This document shows positions 1 to 7,928 of a stretch of 64,000 bases of DNA, piece after piece. Each line of letters opens with the position of its first letter. Position 1 is the first letter of the stretch. Position numbers and translations under genes: made by a program. The notes below the pieces were generated by a model. The model had not been told where the DNA came from. It did no database searches and worked only from the letters and a program-made list of their open reading frames with translations. The stretch is from Limosilactobacillus frumenti DSM 13145. Its GTDB lineage: Bacteria; Bacillota; Bacilli; Lactobacillales; Lactobacillaceae. The stretch is from contig NZ_AZER01000013.1 in NCBI RefSeq assembly GCF_001436045.1, forward strand, positions 1-64,000. The letters run 5' to 3'.

Positions 1-24
1 CTTTCAGATTTCACAAAGTCCTAT

Positions 25-66
25 TTAGAATTTACACCAATTATACGGACATAACCAAAAATTCAT
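25..66 (-). CDS. Possible aromatic-rich leader peptide (13 codons) of an off-window gene
   Basis: On the minus strand a GAGGAG ribosome-binding site (75-80) stands 8 bases before an ATG that opens a 13-codon frame reading MNFWLCPYNWCKF and then stop. It has two Trp, two Phe, one Tyr and two Cys, an unusual composition. No longer frame on this strand shares the start. The gene it might precede would lie left of base 1, so no terminator or target can be inspected. By analogy with the Trp- and Ser-codon leaders elsewhere in this window it may be an attenuation leader peptide, but it could equally be a chance mini-ORF. Confidence 0.35.
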   Translation of the reverse strand: MNFWLCPYNWCKF

Positions 67-243
67 TTGAATTATCTCCTCGTGCTTATTTGAATATTTA
101 TGAAGTAACGTGAATTTATAGAACGTCTTTATTATAGTTCACAGTAAAGCAATAAGCGTTAATAATTCGTGTTAAAAGCCGCGTTATCGGATAAAAAACC
201 GGTTTTGTCTAATAAAATTGCAAATTTGTGAATTCTTTTACGA

Positions 244-273
244 GGCTTTTTGTGGCTTTTTGTGGCTTTTTGA
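244..273. repeat. Three tandem copies of a 10-bp unit
   Basis: GGCTTTTTGT, GGCTTTTTGT and GGCTTTTTGA follow each other without a gap, 100 bp before the permease at 371. Ten-base spacing puts the T-tracts on one face of the helix, as in intrinsically bent DNA. The role is unknown. Confidence 0.7.
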
Positions 274-297
274 AGGTCCTTCTTAGAATAAATAATG

Positions 298-311
298 TGA
301 AAACGTTTTCG
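298..311. promoter_or_regulatory. cre-like site (CcpA operator candidate)
   Basis: TGAAAACGTTTTCG is a near-perfect palindrome fitting the catabolite-responsive element core, with departures only at the outermost positions of the consensus. It lies about 60 bp before the start of the amino acid permease, downstream of a possible TAGAAT -10 box (283-288), where CcpA binding would normally repress. The remaining upstream 240 bases show no recognisable gene on the plus strand. Confidence 0.45.
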
Positions 312-370
312 AACGCTGCATAATTACCATAAACGAAATTGACTTAGATATCAGGAAGGGATGGCTAAGA

Positions 371-1837
371 ATGGTAAAGCAGGATCACATTAAACAGAAA
401 GTTGGCCTGGGAGGCTTAACCGGGCTGGTTGTTGGTGGAACGATTGGTTCAGGGATCTTTGCACTGCCAGCAACAGTTACAGCCGGTGCTAACCCTGAAG
501 CTATTTTAATTGGTTGGGCAATTGTTGCCATTGGGATGTTCTCATTAGCTGGTGTTTATCGAAACCTGACGTTACAACAGCCTGACATTGATGATGGTAT
601 TTATGGTTGGTCGAAACACCTCTTTGGACACCTTGGTGGTTTCATTGCTAACTACGGACACGGCATTGGGGATGCCGTTGGGGATGCTTCCTATCTGACG
701 GTTTTGTTTTCCGCCTTTGGTTCATTCGGCATTTTCTCATTCTTTGGGAACGGAACAACCTGGCCGTCAATCATTGCCGCCTCAATTGTTCTCTGGTGTG
801 TCACTGCACTAGTAATGCACGGTGTTAAAACTGATACCATGATGAACAACATTACGACGATTGCGAAGGTTATTCCAATTGCGATGTTTATTATTCTGGC
901 AATTTTGAACTTTAACCCGCATACCTTTATGGCTCACTTTAATTCTACAGCTGTTTACAGCGTTTCTGCGGGTCACTGGACCCATGTTTCCATTTTTGAT
1001 CAAAGTAAAACGGTTTTACTGTCTGCAATGTGGACTTTGATTGGGATTGAATCTGGAACAATTTTTGCTACCCGTGCCAAGAAGTTATCTGATGTTGCAA
1101 AAGCTACGACAATCGGTGCCGTAATTGTTATTATTCTGTTAGTTGGTACTTCTGTTTTGTCACTAGGATTAATGGCACCAAGTAAGATTAGTGCCTTGCA
1201 TGACCCTTCAATGGCCGGCCTAATGGCATCAATGACCGGTGCTTGGGGTGGTTACTTAATTGATATCTGCCTGATCATTGCCGTTACTGGTGCATTAATT
1301 GCCTGGGTTGATATGTGTTCTGAAGAATTACGTTTGCCAGGACGGGGTGGCTCTGCTACTGTTTGGCTCGACCAACTAAACAAGAATGAAGCGCCTTCCA
1401 ACGCTCTCTGGGTAACTTCTGGTCTGACCCAAGTCCTGATGATCATTGCCGGAATTTACTCTGCCGGATACGCTGTTCTGCTGAAGTTCTCGACTTCACT
1501 GTCAATTGTCCCATATCTCTTTGTTGCTCTGTACGCATTGAAGAGTGTTATCAAGGGAACTGGTTTTGAAAACCGGCCGACCCATGAACGGATCACCTCT
1601 GGTATCTTAGCTGTCTTAGCCGTTGCCTTTGCCCTCTTCATGGTCTTTGGTGCCGGATTACGTTACTTGCTTCTGGCTGCCATTGTTTGGATGACTGGTT
1701 TCTGGTTCTTCTACAAGGGTAAGAAGGAACAGCATATCAAATTCACCACTACTGAAAAGGTCTGCTGGACGATCATTGCCTTAATGGCATTAGCTGGCTT
1801 AATTGGTCTCTTCACCGGTAAGTTAGTAGTGGGCTAA
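371..1837 (+). CDS. Basic amino acid/polyamine antiporter (APA family, ArcD-like)
   Basis: A 488-residue APC-superfamily transporter with about 12-13 hydrophobic segments. The N-terminus carries the typical TM1 pattern GGTIGSGIFALP (residues about 22-33), the substrate-binding glycine loop of the family. The run GVYRNLTLQQPDIDDGIYGW after TM2 resembles arginine/ornithine antiporters. It probably exchanges a basic amino acid for its decarboxylated or deiminated product across the cytoplasmic membrane; the exact substrate cannot be read from sequence. AGGAAGGG lies 11 bases upstream of the ATG. It is monocistronic, bounded by a bidirectional terminator, and preceded by a cre-like site, so carbon control is likely. 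No arginine deiminase genes are adjacent. Confidence 0.85.
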   Translation: MVKQDHIKQKVGLGGLTGLVVGGTIGSGIFALPATVTAGANPEAILIGWAIVAIGMFSLAGVYRNLTLQQPDIDDGIYGWSKHLFGHLGGFIANYGHGIGDAVGDASYLTVLFSAFGSFGIFSFFGNGTTWPSIIAASIVLWCVTALVMHGVKTDTMMNNITTIAKVIPIAMFIILAILNFNPHTFMAHFNSTAVYSVSAGHWTHVSIFDQSKTVLLSAMWTLIGIESGTIFATRAKKLSDVAKATTIGAVIVIILLVGTSVLSLGLMAPSKISALHDPSMAGLMASMTGAWGGYLIDICLIIAVTGALIAWVDMCSEELRLPGRGGSATVWLDQLNKNEAPSNALWVTSGLTQVLMIIAGIYSAGYAVLLKFSTSLSIVPYLFVALYALKSVIKGTGFENRPTHERITSGILAVLAVAFALFMVFGAGLRYLLLAAIVWMTGFWFFYKGKKEQHIKFTTTEKVCWTIIALMALAGLIGLFTGKLVVG

Positions 1838-1861
1838 TTGTATTAATACTCTTGAAAATGA

Positions 1862-1898
1862 AAAAAGATCGAACTGCAAAATGCAGCTCGATCTTTTT
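1862..1898. terminator. Bidirectional rho-independent terminator
   Basis: A hairpin of AAAAAGATCGAACTGC paired with GCAGCTCGATCTTTTT (one mismatch) has A- and T-tracts on both sides. It serves the convergent permease and nhaC genes. Confidence 0.9.
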
Positions 1899-1917
1899 CG
1901 TTAATTAGGTTTGTAAG

Positions 1918-3303
1918 TTAGTTCTTAGCGGTTTTATGACCAGCAGCCCACTTAAGACCAATTCCGGAAAATCCAGAAATGATGGAGAAAATTGGTGAGC
2001 AGATACTGAAGAAGACAAATGGTAAGAAGTGCATAACTGGGATACTAAGTGTTGAAGCAGTGAATAGTCCAGCAACACCCCATGGGATTAAGTAGTTAAT
2101 AACGGATCCACCATCTTCCAGAACCCGTGACAAGGCCAATGGAGAAAGCTTCATATCATGGAAGGCTTCTTTGAAGGCCCGACCAGGAAGAATAACTGAC
2201 AGGTATTGTTCACCAACAAAGAGGTTAACACCAATCCCTGAAAGAATAGTTGTAGTAATTAAACTACCTGCACTGTGCAAGTGCTTAACCAGTGGTTCCA
2301 TTGCTGATTGAACAACATGGAACTGCATCAAGATCCCACCAAGGGAAAGAGTAACAATGATTAAGGAAACTGTTCCCATCATGCTAGTGATTCCACCACG
2401 AGAAAGTAAAGCATTAACAGAAGCATCACTTGTATGAGCGACAAAGCCATCACTTAAGAGGGAGGTCAATGCCTTGAGGGAAGTATGTGGTGCTTGGCAG
2501 AAGATCATTACAACCGTCACGATAATGTTGATGAATAGAGTGGCAATAGCTGGAATGTGACGCCATGCGCAAGCAAACATCAACAGGATTGGCAACAGGG
2601 CCCACCAAGAAACAGGGAAGTCTTGTTGGAGAATTGCTGTCGTGTGGGCAATCTTAGTAGAACTCATTGATGAAGCAGAAGAGCCGAGAATCCAGAACAG
2701 GATAAATGAAACGATAAATGATGGAATTGTTGACCACATCATATTCTTAATGTGTTCGAACAGGTCACTTCCAGCAATTGCGGAAGCAAGGTTGGTGGAG
2801 TCGGAAAGAGGTGACATCTTATCACCAAAGACCGCTCCAGAGACAATTGCACCGGCCAATAATGGAAGGCTAATCCCCATTGCTGATCCGACAGCGAAGA
2901 GGGCTAACCCAATGGTTGAAATAGTCGTGAAACCAGAACCGATAGACAGACCAACCAATGAGCAAACGATAAAGGTTGATGGAACAAACCATTTAGCTGA
3001 GATTAGTTTGAAGCCAACCACCATGATTGATGGAATGATTCCGGCTTTGATCCAGACAGCGATCAGGGCCCCAATCAAGATGAAAATAAAGATTGGAATA
3101 ATTGCTGTGCTGATCCCATCTTGGATCCCTTTGTGAACATCGTCCCAACTAGCGCCACGTAATTTGGCCCAGAACATAATTAAAGCGATAACAAATAATA
3201 CTGGAATTTGTGGGGATAATTCAAACTTAATAACTGCTGTCCCCAAAATAACTAACATAATCACTAAAATAGTGATCGCTTCACTAAATTTAACGTTCTT
3301 CAT
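1918..3303 (-). CDS. nhaC: NhaC-family Na+/H+ (or amino acid) antiporter
   Basis: A 461-residue protein with about 11-12 membrane segments and NhaC hallmarks: GDKMSPLSDSTNLAS (around residue 165-180) and GVNLFVGEQYLSVILPGR near residue 365. Relatives include malate/lactate antiporters. NhaC members behind T-boxes in lactic bacteria have been proposed as tyrosine transporters; that role is inference. I place the start at the ATG at 3303 because AAGGAG lies 9 bases before it; a TTG three codons upstream has no site of its own. Expression is controlled by the T-box leader just upstream, and a 16-codon ORF sits between the T-box terminator and this gene. Confidence 0.88.
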   Translation of the reverse strand: MKNVKFSEAITILVIMLVILGTAVIKFELSPQIPVLFVIALIMFWAKLRGASWDDVHKGIQDGISTAIIPIFIFILIGALIAVWIKAGIIPSIMVVGFKLISAKWFVPSTFIVCSLVGLSIGSGFTTISTIGLALFAVGSAMGISLPLLAGAIVSGAVFGDKMSPLSDSTNLASAIAGSDLFEHIKNMMWSTIPSFIVSFILFWILGSSASSMSSTKIAHTTAILQQDFPVSWWALLPILLMFACAWRHIPAIATLFINIIVTVVMIFCQAPHTSLKALTSLLSDGFVAHTSDASVNALLSRGGITSMMGTVSLIIVTLSLGGILMQFHVVQSAMEPLVKHLHSAGSLITTTILSGIGVNLFVGEQYLSVILPGRAFKEAFHDMKLSPLALSRVLEDGGSVINYLIPWGVAGLFTASTLSIPVMHFLPFVFFSICSPIFSIISGFSGIGLKWAAGHKTAKN

Positions 3304-3334
3304 TTTTAACAACTCCTTTTTAAATTAAGACTAA

Positions 3335-3385
3335 TTAATTCATAAAAGTGAGTTGATAACGAATAATTCCGCCACAATTTTCCAT
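3335..3385 (-). CDS. Small ORF (16 codons) between T-box terminator and nhaC
   Basis: Directly behind the T-box terminator, a strong GTTAGGAGG ribosome-binding site precedes ATG of a 16-codon frame, MENCGGIIRYQLTFMN, followed by TAA and, 20 bases later, the nhaC ribosome-binding site. The Shine-Dalgarno sequence and spacing are better than those of many real genes. It would be translated only when the T-box reads through. Function is unknown; it could be a coupling or leader peptide, a small protein, or chance. Confidence 0.4.
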   Translation of the reverse strand: MENCGGIIRYQLTFMN

Positions 3386-3400
3386 GTTTATCCTCCTAAC

Positions 3401-3632
3401 AAAAAATCCCGCTGATGTTAAAAACATCAACGGGACGATCGAATTAACCGCGGTACCACCCAGCTACGTATAATTATTTATACGCTCTCGTATCAGGTGG
3501 TAACGACACTGACTGGGGTCGGACAATTATTAGAACCGCGATAATTCGTAAATCTTCGCCTGACCGGTTCACACATCCCCACCGGCTCTCTGAACACCGA
3601 ACGAAGTAACTACTGTAACGATAATTGTTGGT
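3401..3632 (-). promoter_or_regulatory. T-box leader controlling nhaC (specifier tentatively UAU, Tyr)
   Basis: Read on the minus strand the leader has an AGTA box, AGAGAG followed by CCGGT stem-loop elements, the invariant antiterminator core GGGTGGTACCGCGG (about 3447-3461), and a terminator of CCCGTTGATG paired with CATCAGCGGG plus a T-run (3401-3434). Stem I closes by ACAATTAT with ATAATTGT. The specifier loop reads GAATTATC; by register with the Ile T-box of brnQ (GAA, one base, codon) the specifier would be TAT, Tyr, although the base after it is C rather than the usual purine. Uncharged tRNA binding would allow read-through. Confidence 0.9.
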
Positions 3633-3664
3633 ATTATAGTAGCGTGACTCTATGAGATTGTCAA
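3633..3664 (-). promoter_or_regulatory. Promoter of the nhaC T-box transcript
   Basis: On the minus strand, TTGACA (3659-3664) precedes TACTAT at 17 bp or TATAAT at 20 bp. It is placed just before the T-box stem I. Confidence 0.6.
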
Positions 3665-3689
3665 CACTTTTATTAAAAAATAATGAGAT

Positions 3690-5009
3690 TTAGTTTTTAG
3701 CCGGCTTTTCTTTACCATAACCATTGAAGAGGAGGTTTAGTAAGACAGCGGCTAAGCTACCGACAACCACCCCGTTACCAAGGATGATTTGGGCTTCTGT
3801 AGGTAAGAATTGGAAAATGTGCGGGTACATCGTTACCCCAAGTCCCAGGCCAACTGAGACAGAAGCCACGAGGATGTTGCCATTATCAGTAAAGTCAACT
3901 TTATGCAGGATTTGGATTCCTTGGACACCAACGATTCCAAACATCACAATCATTGCACCACCCAAGACAGGGTTCGGAATAATGGTTGCTAATGCCCCAA
4001 CCTTAGGAAGTAAGCCTAATACTAACAGCATGAAGGCAGCGTAATAAACCGGCCGACGTGTTTTAACACCAGACATCCGTAAAACCCCGACATTTTCAGA
4101 GAAAGTAGAATATGGGAAAGTATTGAACAGGCCACCGAGAACCGCTGCAATTCCTTCAGCCCGGTAACCACGCTCGATATCCTTAGTGCTTAATTCACGA
4201 CCAGTAACGTCTGCAAGGGCAAAGAACACTCCAGTGGATTCAATCATGGTCGTTAGAGAAACCAGAATCATCGTGATCATGGCCGAGCCATTAAAATGGG
4301 GGATACCGAAGAAAAATAGTTGCGGAGCATGTAACCAGGCAGCTTCGCGCACTGGATTAAGGGATACTAAACCCATTGCCCCAGCGATAAATGAACTGAT
4401 CAGGATCCCTAAAAGGATTGCGATGGAGCGCAAAAATCCTTTTGCCCAGGCATTGAGACACAAGATGATGGCAATGGTGATAAAACCAACGATGAGGTTC
4501 TTGGGATCACCAAAGGAATGAGCAGTGGGGTCACCACCACCTAAGTCTTGGAAACCAACCGGTACCAGGGTGAACCCGATGATAGTAATTAAAGAGCCAG
4601 TGACCACTGGTGGAAAGAGCTTCTTTAATTTGGAAAAGACGCCCGCAATCAAGAATACAAAGATACCGGCCGCAATAATGGCACCGTACATATAGGTGAT
4701 ACCCAGCTTGGACCCGATTGATTCCAATGGAGTAACGGCTTGAACGGCGCATCCAAGCACAACGGGCAGGCCAATTCCGGTCAGGGCAGTTTGCTTCAGT
4801 TGCAAAAGGGTCGCGATCCCACACATGAAGATATCGATGGAAACCAGGTAAGTCATTTGCAAGGTTGAAAAATGCAAATAGTTCCCGATCAGTAAGGGAA
4901 CCAGAACATCTCCTGAATACATTGCCAGCAGGTGCTGGAAGCCGAGAATAAAATCGCGCCACGAAAAGAAGCGGCCTTTATTAGTAGTTGCTACTGATTG
5001 TTCGTCCAC
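3690..5009 (-). CDS. pbuX: Xanthine/guanine-type nucleobase permease (NCS2 family)
   Basis: A 439-residue NCS2 (UraA/PbuX) transporter with about 12-14 membrane segments. The diagnostic QHLLAMYSGDVLVPLL motif is near residue 25, and the conserved acidic segment around GDPKNL and the TTMIESTGVFFALAD motif (near residue 253) are present. The second half holds NTFPYSTFSENVGV, as in xanthine permeases. It imports a purine base with a proton. The assignment to purine rather than uracil rests mainly on the guanine-type riboswitch in its leader, which makes transcription fall when guanine or a related purine is abundant. It stands alone, divergent from pepD. Confidence 0.9.
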   Translation of the reverse strand: MDEQSVATTNKGRFFSWRDFILGFQHLLAMYSGDVLVPLLIGNYLHFSTLQMTYLVSIDIFMCGIATLLQLKQTALTGIGLPVVLGCAVQAVTPLESIGSKLGITYMYGAIIAAGIFVFLIAGVFSKLKKLFPPVVTGSLITIIGFTLVPVGFQDLGGGDPTAHSFGDPKNLIVGFITIAIILCLNAWAKGFLRSIAILLGILISSFIAGAMGLVSLNPVREAAWLHAPQLFFFGIPHFNGSAMITMILVSLTTMIESTGVFFALADVTGRELSTKDIERGYRAEGIAAVLGGLFNTFPYSTFSENVGVLRMSGVKTRRPVYYAAFMLLVLGLLPKVGALATIIPNPVLGGAMIVMFGIVGVQGIQILHKVDFTDNGNILVASVSVGLGLGVTMYPHIFQFLPTEAQIILGNGVVVGSLAAVLLNLLFNGYGKEKPAKN

Positions 5010-5023
5010 AATAATCCTCCCAA

Positions 5024-5130
5024 TAAAAAATCCCTACTTGAGCAAATCAAGTAGGGAATCATCGATTTGCTTATAGTCCAGAGTTTACGGCTCTGGGTAG
5101 AAACTCGCCGACCATATTACGGCATTATAT
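5024..5130 (-). promoter_or_regulatory. Purine riboswitch (guanine class) with terminator
   Basis: The minus-strand aptamer (5070-5130) carries TATAATGCCG, ATATGG, GTTTCTACC, CCGTAAA and GGACTATAAG, the conserved core of the purine riboswitch. The key pyrimidine in GACTAT is C, which specifies guanine/hypoxanthine/xanthine rather than adenine (U). An expression-platform terminator follows: AATCCCTACTTGA paired with TCAAGTAGGGATT plus T-run (5024-5059). Confidence 0.95.
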
Positions 5131-5147
5131 AGGCATTAGTGATTGTA

Positions 5148-5176
5148 ATCCTATCACCTGACGACGGTTCGTGCAA
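5148..5176 (-). promoter_or_regulatory. Promoter of the pbuX riboswitch transcript
   Basis: On the minus strand TTGCAC (5171-5176), 17-bp spacer, TAGGAT (5148-5153) lies directly ahead of the aptamer. Confidence 0.6.
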
Positions 5177-5250
5177 GTGTAATGATGGGAACAGTGGTAT
5201 GATAATAGTAATTGTTTCTAATAATAATTTAATGGAAGGATGCGACGATA

Positions 5251-6681
5251 ATGAGTCGAGCAAAGCTGAGTTCGTGTACAGCCATGTTAGTTGGTAAGGG
5301 TGCGTCGATCGATGGTTCAACCATGATTGCCCGGAACGAAGATTACTATGACGGGGTTAACCCGAAAACATTCCAGGTATATCCAGCTAAGGATTATACG
5401 GGAGAACATTTTGTTTCCACCTATGATGGACTGGAAATTGATTTGAATGGTCAAGGTTGCCGTTTTACCGCTACGACGAATGGTGATATTCATCATGGCC
5501 GCTGGGATGAGCAGGGTATTAATGAATACAATGTGGCCATGTCCGCTTCAGAAACGGAAATGACCAATCCCCGGGTACTCGGTCATGATCCGCTAGTAGA
5601 GAACGGAGTCGATGAAGACTCGATGATCTACTTGGTATTGCCATTTGTTAAAACTGCCCGTGAAGGTGTTCAACGGCTTGGTAGTTTGATCGAAAGATAC
5701 GGCACCGGTGAATCTAATGGGATTGCTTTTTCTGATAAAGATGAAGTTTGGTACTTTGAAACAGCTGGCGGTCACCAGTGGGTTGCCGAACGGATTCCAG
5801 ACAACGCTTATGCTATTTGTCCAAACATCATGGTGATTGAAGAAATTGACTTTGATGATCCAGACCACTTTATGTATGCTGATGGCATTAAGGAGTTTGT
5901 GGAAAAATACCACTTGAATCCATATGATGCTGGTTTTAACTTCCGGCGGATTTTTGGAACTAATGACGAAGCGGACCAATACTACAATACTCCACGGACT
6001 TGGTACGGCCACAAATTGTTTACTCCTTCCCACCAGTACGAACCAACAAGCTTGGACATTCCATTCTTTGAACGCCCCGATAAAAAAATTGCCGTTGAAG
6101 ACGTCGAATTCTTCCTGTCATCACACTACAATGGCACCCCTTATGACCCAACTGGTTCCTACGCTTCAGGGGATGCAAACGACCAACGTAAGTTCCGTTC
6201 CATTGCCCTAGACCGGAACCAAAGCTCGTGCATTATGCAAATCCGGAATGATGTACCAGCTGAATACGCTGCTATCCAATGGATTAATTTTGGCTTCTTT
6301 GCATATAGTCCATACGTTCCATTCTTCACTAATATTAATGACACGCCAACTGCTTACAACCATGCTGGCAATGAAGTTGATGATTCTGCATATTGGTTGC
6401 AGAAGCGTCTCGAAGTCCTAGTCGAACCACACTATCATGACTACATTAACGAAGTGTTAGCTTTCCGGGATGAATGCCAGAGCTTTGGCGTCGGCCAGGT
6501 CGACAAGCTGACGGCGGGTGCCGCGGGAAAGAATGGTCAAGCATTGACTGACTACTTAACTGCCGGTAATGATCAATCAGCTGACCACGCTATTAAGGCA
6601 ACCAAGAAGTTGATGAACTTGCTAATTCATCACGCCCTACTGAATTCCAAGTTCCAGTTTGAACGTGGTGATAACTATTAA
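5251..6681 (+). CDS. pepD: C69-family dipeptidase (PepD type)
   Basis: A 476-residue Ntn-hydrolase of peptidase family C69. The N-terminal SSCTAMLVGKGAS followed by DGSTMIARNED is the family signature; Cys9 is expected to be the nucleophile, exposed after removal of the short propeptide. The length matches lactobacillar PepD enzymes (about 470). It hydrolyses a broad range of dipeptides in the cytoplasm during casein or peptide use. AAGGA precedes ATG at 5251. It is divergent from the pbuX riboswitch and followed by its own terminator; the aminotransferase downstream is in the same direction but separately transcribed. Confidence 0.93.
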   Translation: MSRAKLSSCTAMLVGKGASIDGSTMIARNEDYYDGVNPKTFQVYPAKDYTGEHFVSTYDGLEIDLNGQGCRFTATTNGDIHHGRWDEQGINEYNVAMSASETEMTNPRVLGHDPLVENGVDEDSMIYLVLPFVKTAREGVQRLGSLIERYGTGESNGIAFSDKDEVWYFETAGGHQWVAERIPDNAYAICPNIMVIEEIDFDDPDHFMYADGIKEFVEKYHLNPYDAGFNFRRIFGTNDEADQYYNTPRTWYGHKLFTPSHQYEPTSLDIPFFERPDKKIAVEDVEFFLSSHYNGTPYDPTGSYASGDANDQRKFRSIALDRNQSSCIMQIRNDVPAEYAAIQWINFGFFAYSPYVPFFTNINDTPTAYNHAGNEVDDSAYWLQKRLEVLVEPHYHDYINEVLAFRDECQSFGVGQVDKLTAGAAGKNGQALTDYLTAGNDQSADHAIKATKKLMNLLIHHALLNSKFQFERGDNY

Positions 6682-6696
6682 ACAACGCATTATTAA

Positions 6697-6740
6697 CGGG
6701 TGCTAGAAGTCAAAAGAGCTTTTTCTAGTACCCGTTTTTT
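6697..6740 (+). terminator. Rho-independent terminator of pepD
   Basis: CGGGTGCTAGAA pairs with TTCTAGTACCCG (one G-T pair), followed by TTTTTT. Confidence 0.9.
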
Positions 6741-6772
6741 GATATAAAATTGATAAGAAGGGGGCGAAAAGG

Positions 6773-7894
6773 ATGGTTGAAATCGCACCATTTGGTGTTG
6801 AAGCATGGTTAAATAAGTGGGAGAAGAGTGCCCAATACGATATTTCGCAAAGCACCATTGCTTCTTTAACGATGAATGAACTACTCAATCTTGATGGGCA
6901 TAACGGTCAAGAATTCTACCAAATGCTTGACCGGCAAAAGATGAACTACGGCTGGATTGAAGGTTCACCAGAATTTAAACACGAGGTTGCTAAATTATAC
7001 GACCACGTTGATCCTGACAACATTCTTCAAACAAACGGGGCTACCGGTGCAAACCTTTTGGCCTTGTACGCCCTAGTTAAATCTGGTGATCACGTCATTT
7101 CTGAGTATCCGTCTTATCAGCAGCTTTACGACATACCGCGTTCTTTGGGTGCGGATGTTGACCTGTGGAAGATTCACGAAGCAGATCAATGGTATCCAGA
7201 TATTGAAGAGTTGAAGCAGCTAATTCGGCCAGACACTAAGCTCATTTGTTTGAATAATGCTAATAATCCAACCGGGACAATTCTTAGTCGCACCTTTTTG
7301 GAACAAGTGGTCAACATTGCCAAGTCAGTTGGTGCCTATGTTTTAGTTGATGAAGTGTACTTGCCATTAAATCATCCAGAACGATTCACATCTATTGTCG
7401 ACCTTTATGATAAGGGGATTGCTACCAACTCTTTATCCAAGACATATTCGATGCCTGGTATTCGAATTGGCTGGACGGCCACCAACGCCCAGTTAGCTGA
7501 CTTGTTTCGGAAATTCCGCGACTACACAATGATTTGTGGTGGTGTTTTCAATGACCAAGCAGCAACCTATGTTTTGCGGCACCGCGATCAAGTGTTGGCG
7601 CGCAATCGGAAATTAGTGTTGGGCAATCTAGCAATTTATCGGGACTGGATCGCTCATGAAGAACGGGCCAGTGTTGTGATGCCTGAAGCTGTTTCAACAT
7701 CATTCCCCAAACTGGATGTGCCAGTTGATATACGAAGTTTCTGTCGCGGCCTGTTACATGATGAAGGAGTGTTATTAGTGCCCGGTGATGCTTTTGATAC
7801 ACCAGCTCATGTCCGTCTCGGATATTGTGCACCGGAAGCAACATTGCGCGCGGGATTAACACGTTTATCTAAATACCTTCATCAATATGACTAA
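6773..7894 (+). CDS. PLP-dependent class I/II aminotransferase
   Basis: A 373-residue fold-type I enzyme. NANNPTG (about 161-167), VLVDEVY with Asp near 193 for the pyridine nitrogen, and NSLSKTYSMPGIRIGW with the Schiff-base lysine near 223 are all intact. It transfers an amino group from an amino acid to a 2-oxo acid; which one cannot be said from sequence. Sequence around the lysine (SKTYSMPG) resembles a branch annotated as aspartate- or aromatic-type aminotransferases and as capreomycidine-synthase-like proteins, a label I would not trust functionally. It follows the dipeptidase, so peptide-derived amino acid catabolism is a plausible context. Confidence 0.85.
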   Translation: MVEIAPFGVEAWLNKWEKSAQYDISQSTIASLTMNELLNLDGHNGQEFYQMLDRQKMNYGWIEGSPEFKHEVAKLYDHVDPDNILQTNGATGANLLALYALVKSGDHVISEYPSYQQLYDIPRSLGADVDLWKIHEADQWYPDIEELKQLIRPDTKLICLNNANNPTGTILSRTFLEQVVNIAKSVGAYVLVDEVYLPLNHPERFTSIVDLYDKGIATNSLSKTYSMPGIRIGWTATNAQLADLFRKFRDYTMICGGVFNDQAATYVLRHRDQVLARNRKLVLGNLAIYRDWIAHEERASVVMPEAVSTSFPKLDVPVDIRSFCRGLLHDEGVLLVPGDAFDTPAHVRLGYCAPEATLRAGLTRLSKYLHQYD

Positions 7895-7896
7895 AT

Positions 7897-7927
7897 AAAA
7901 AGCGGAGCACAATATGCTCCGCTTTTT
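7897..7927. terminator. Bidirectional terminator
   Basis: AAAAAGCGGAGCA pairs perfectly with TGCTCCGCTTTTT between the convergent aminotransferase and corA-like genes. Confidence 0.95.
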
Positions 7928-7928
7928 A

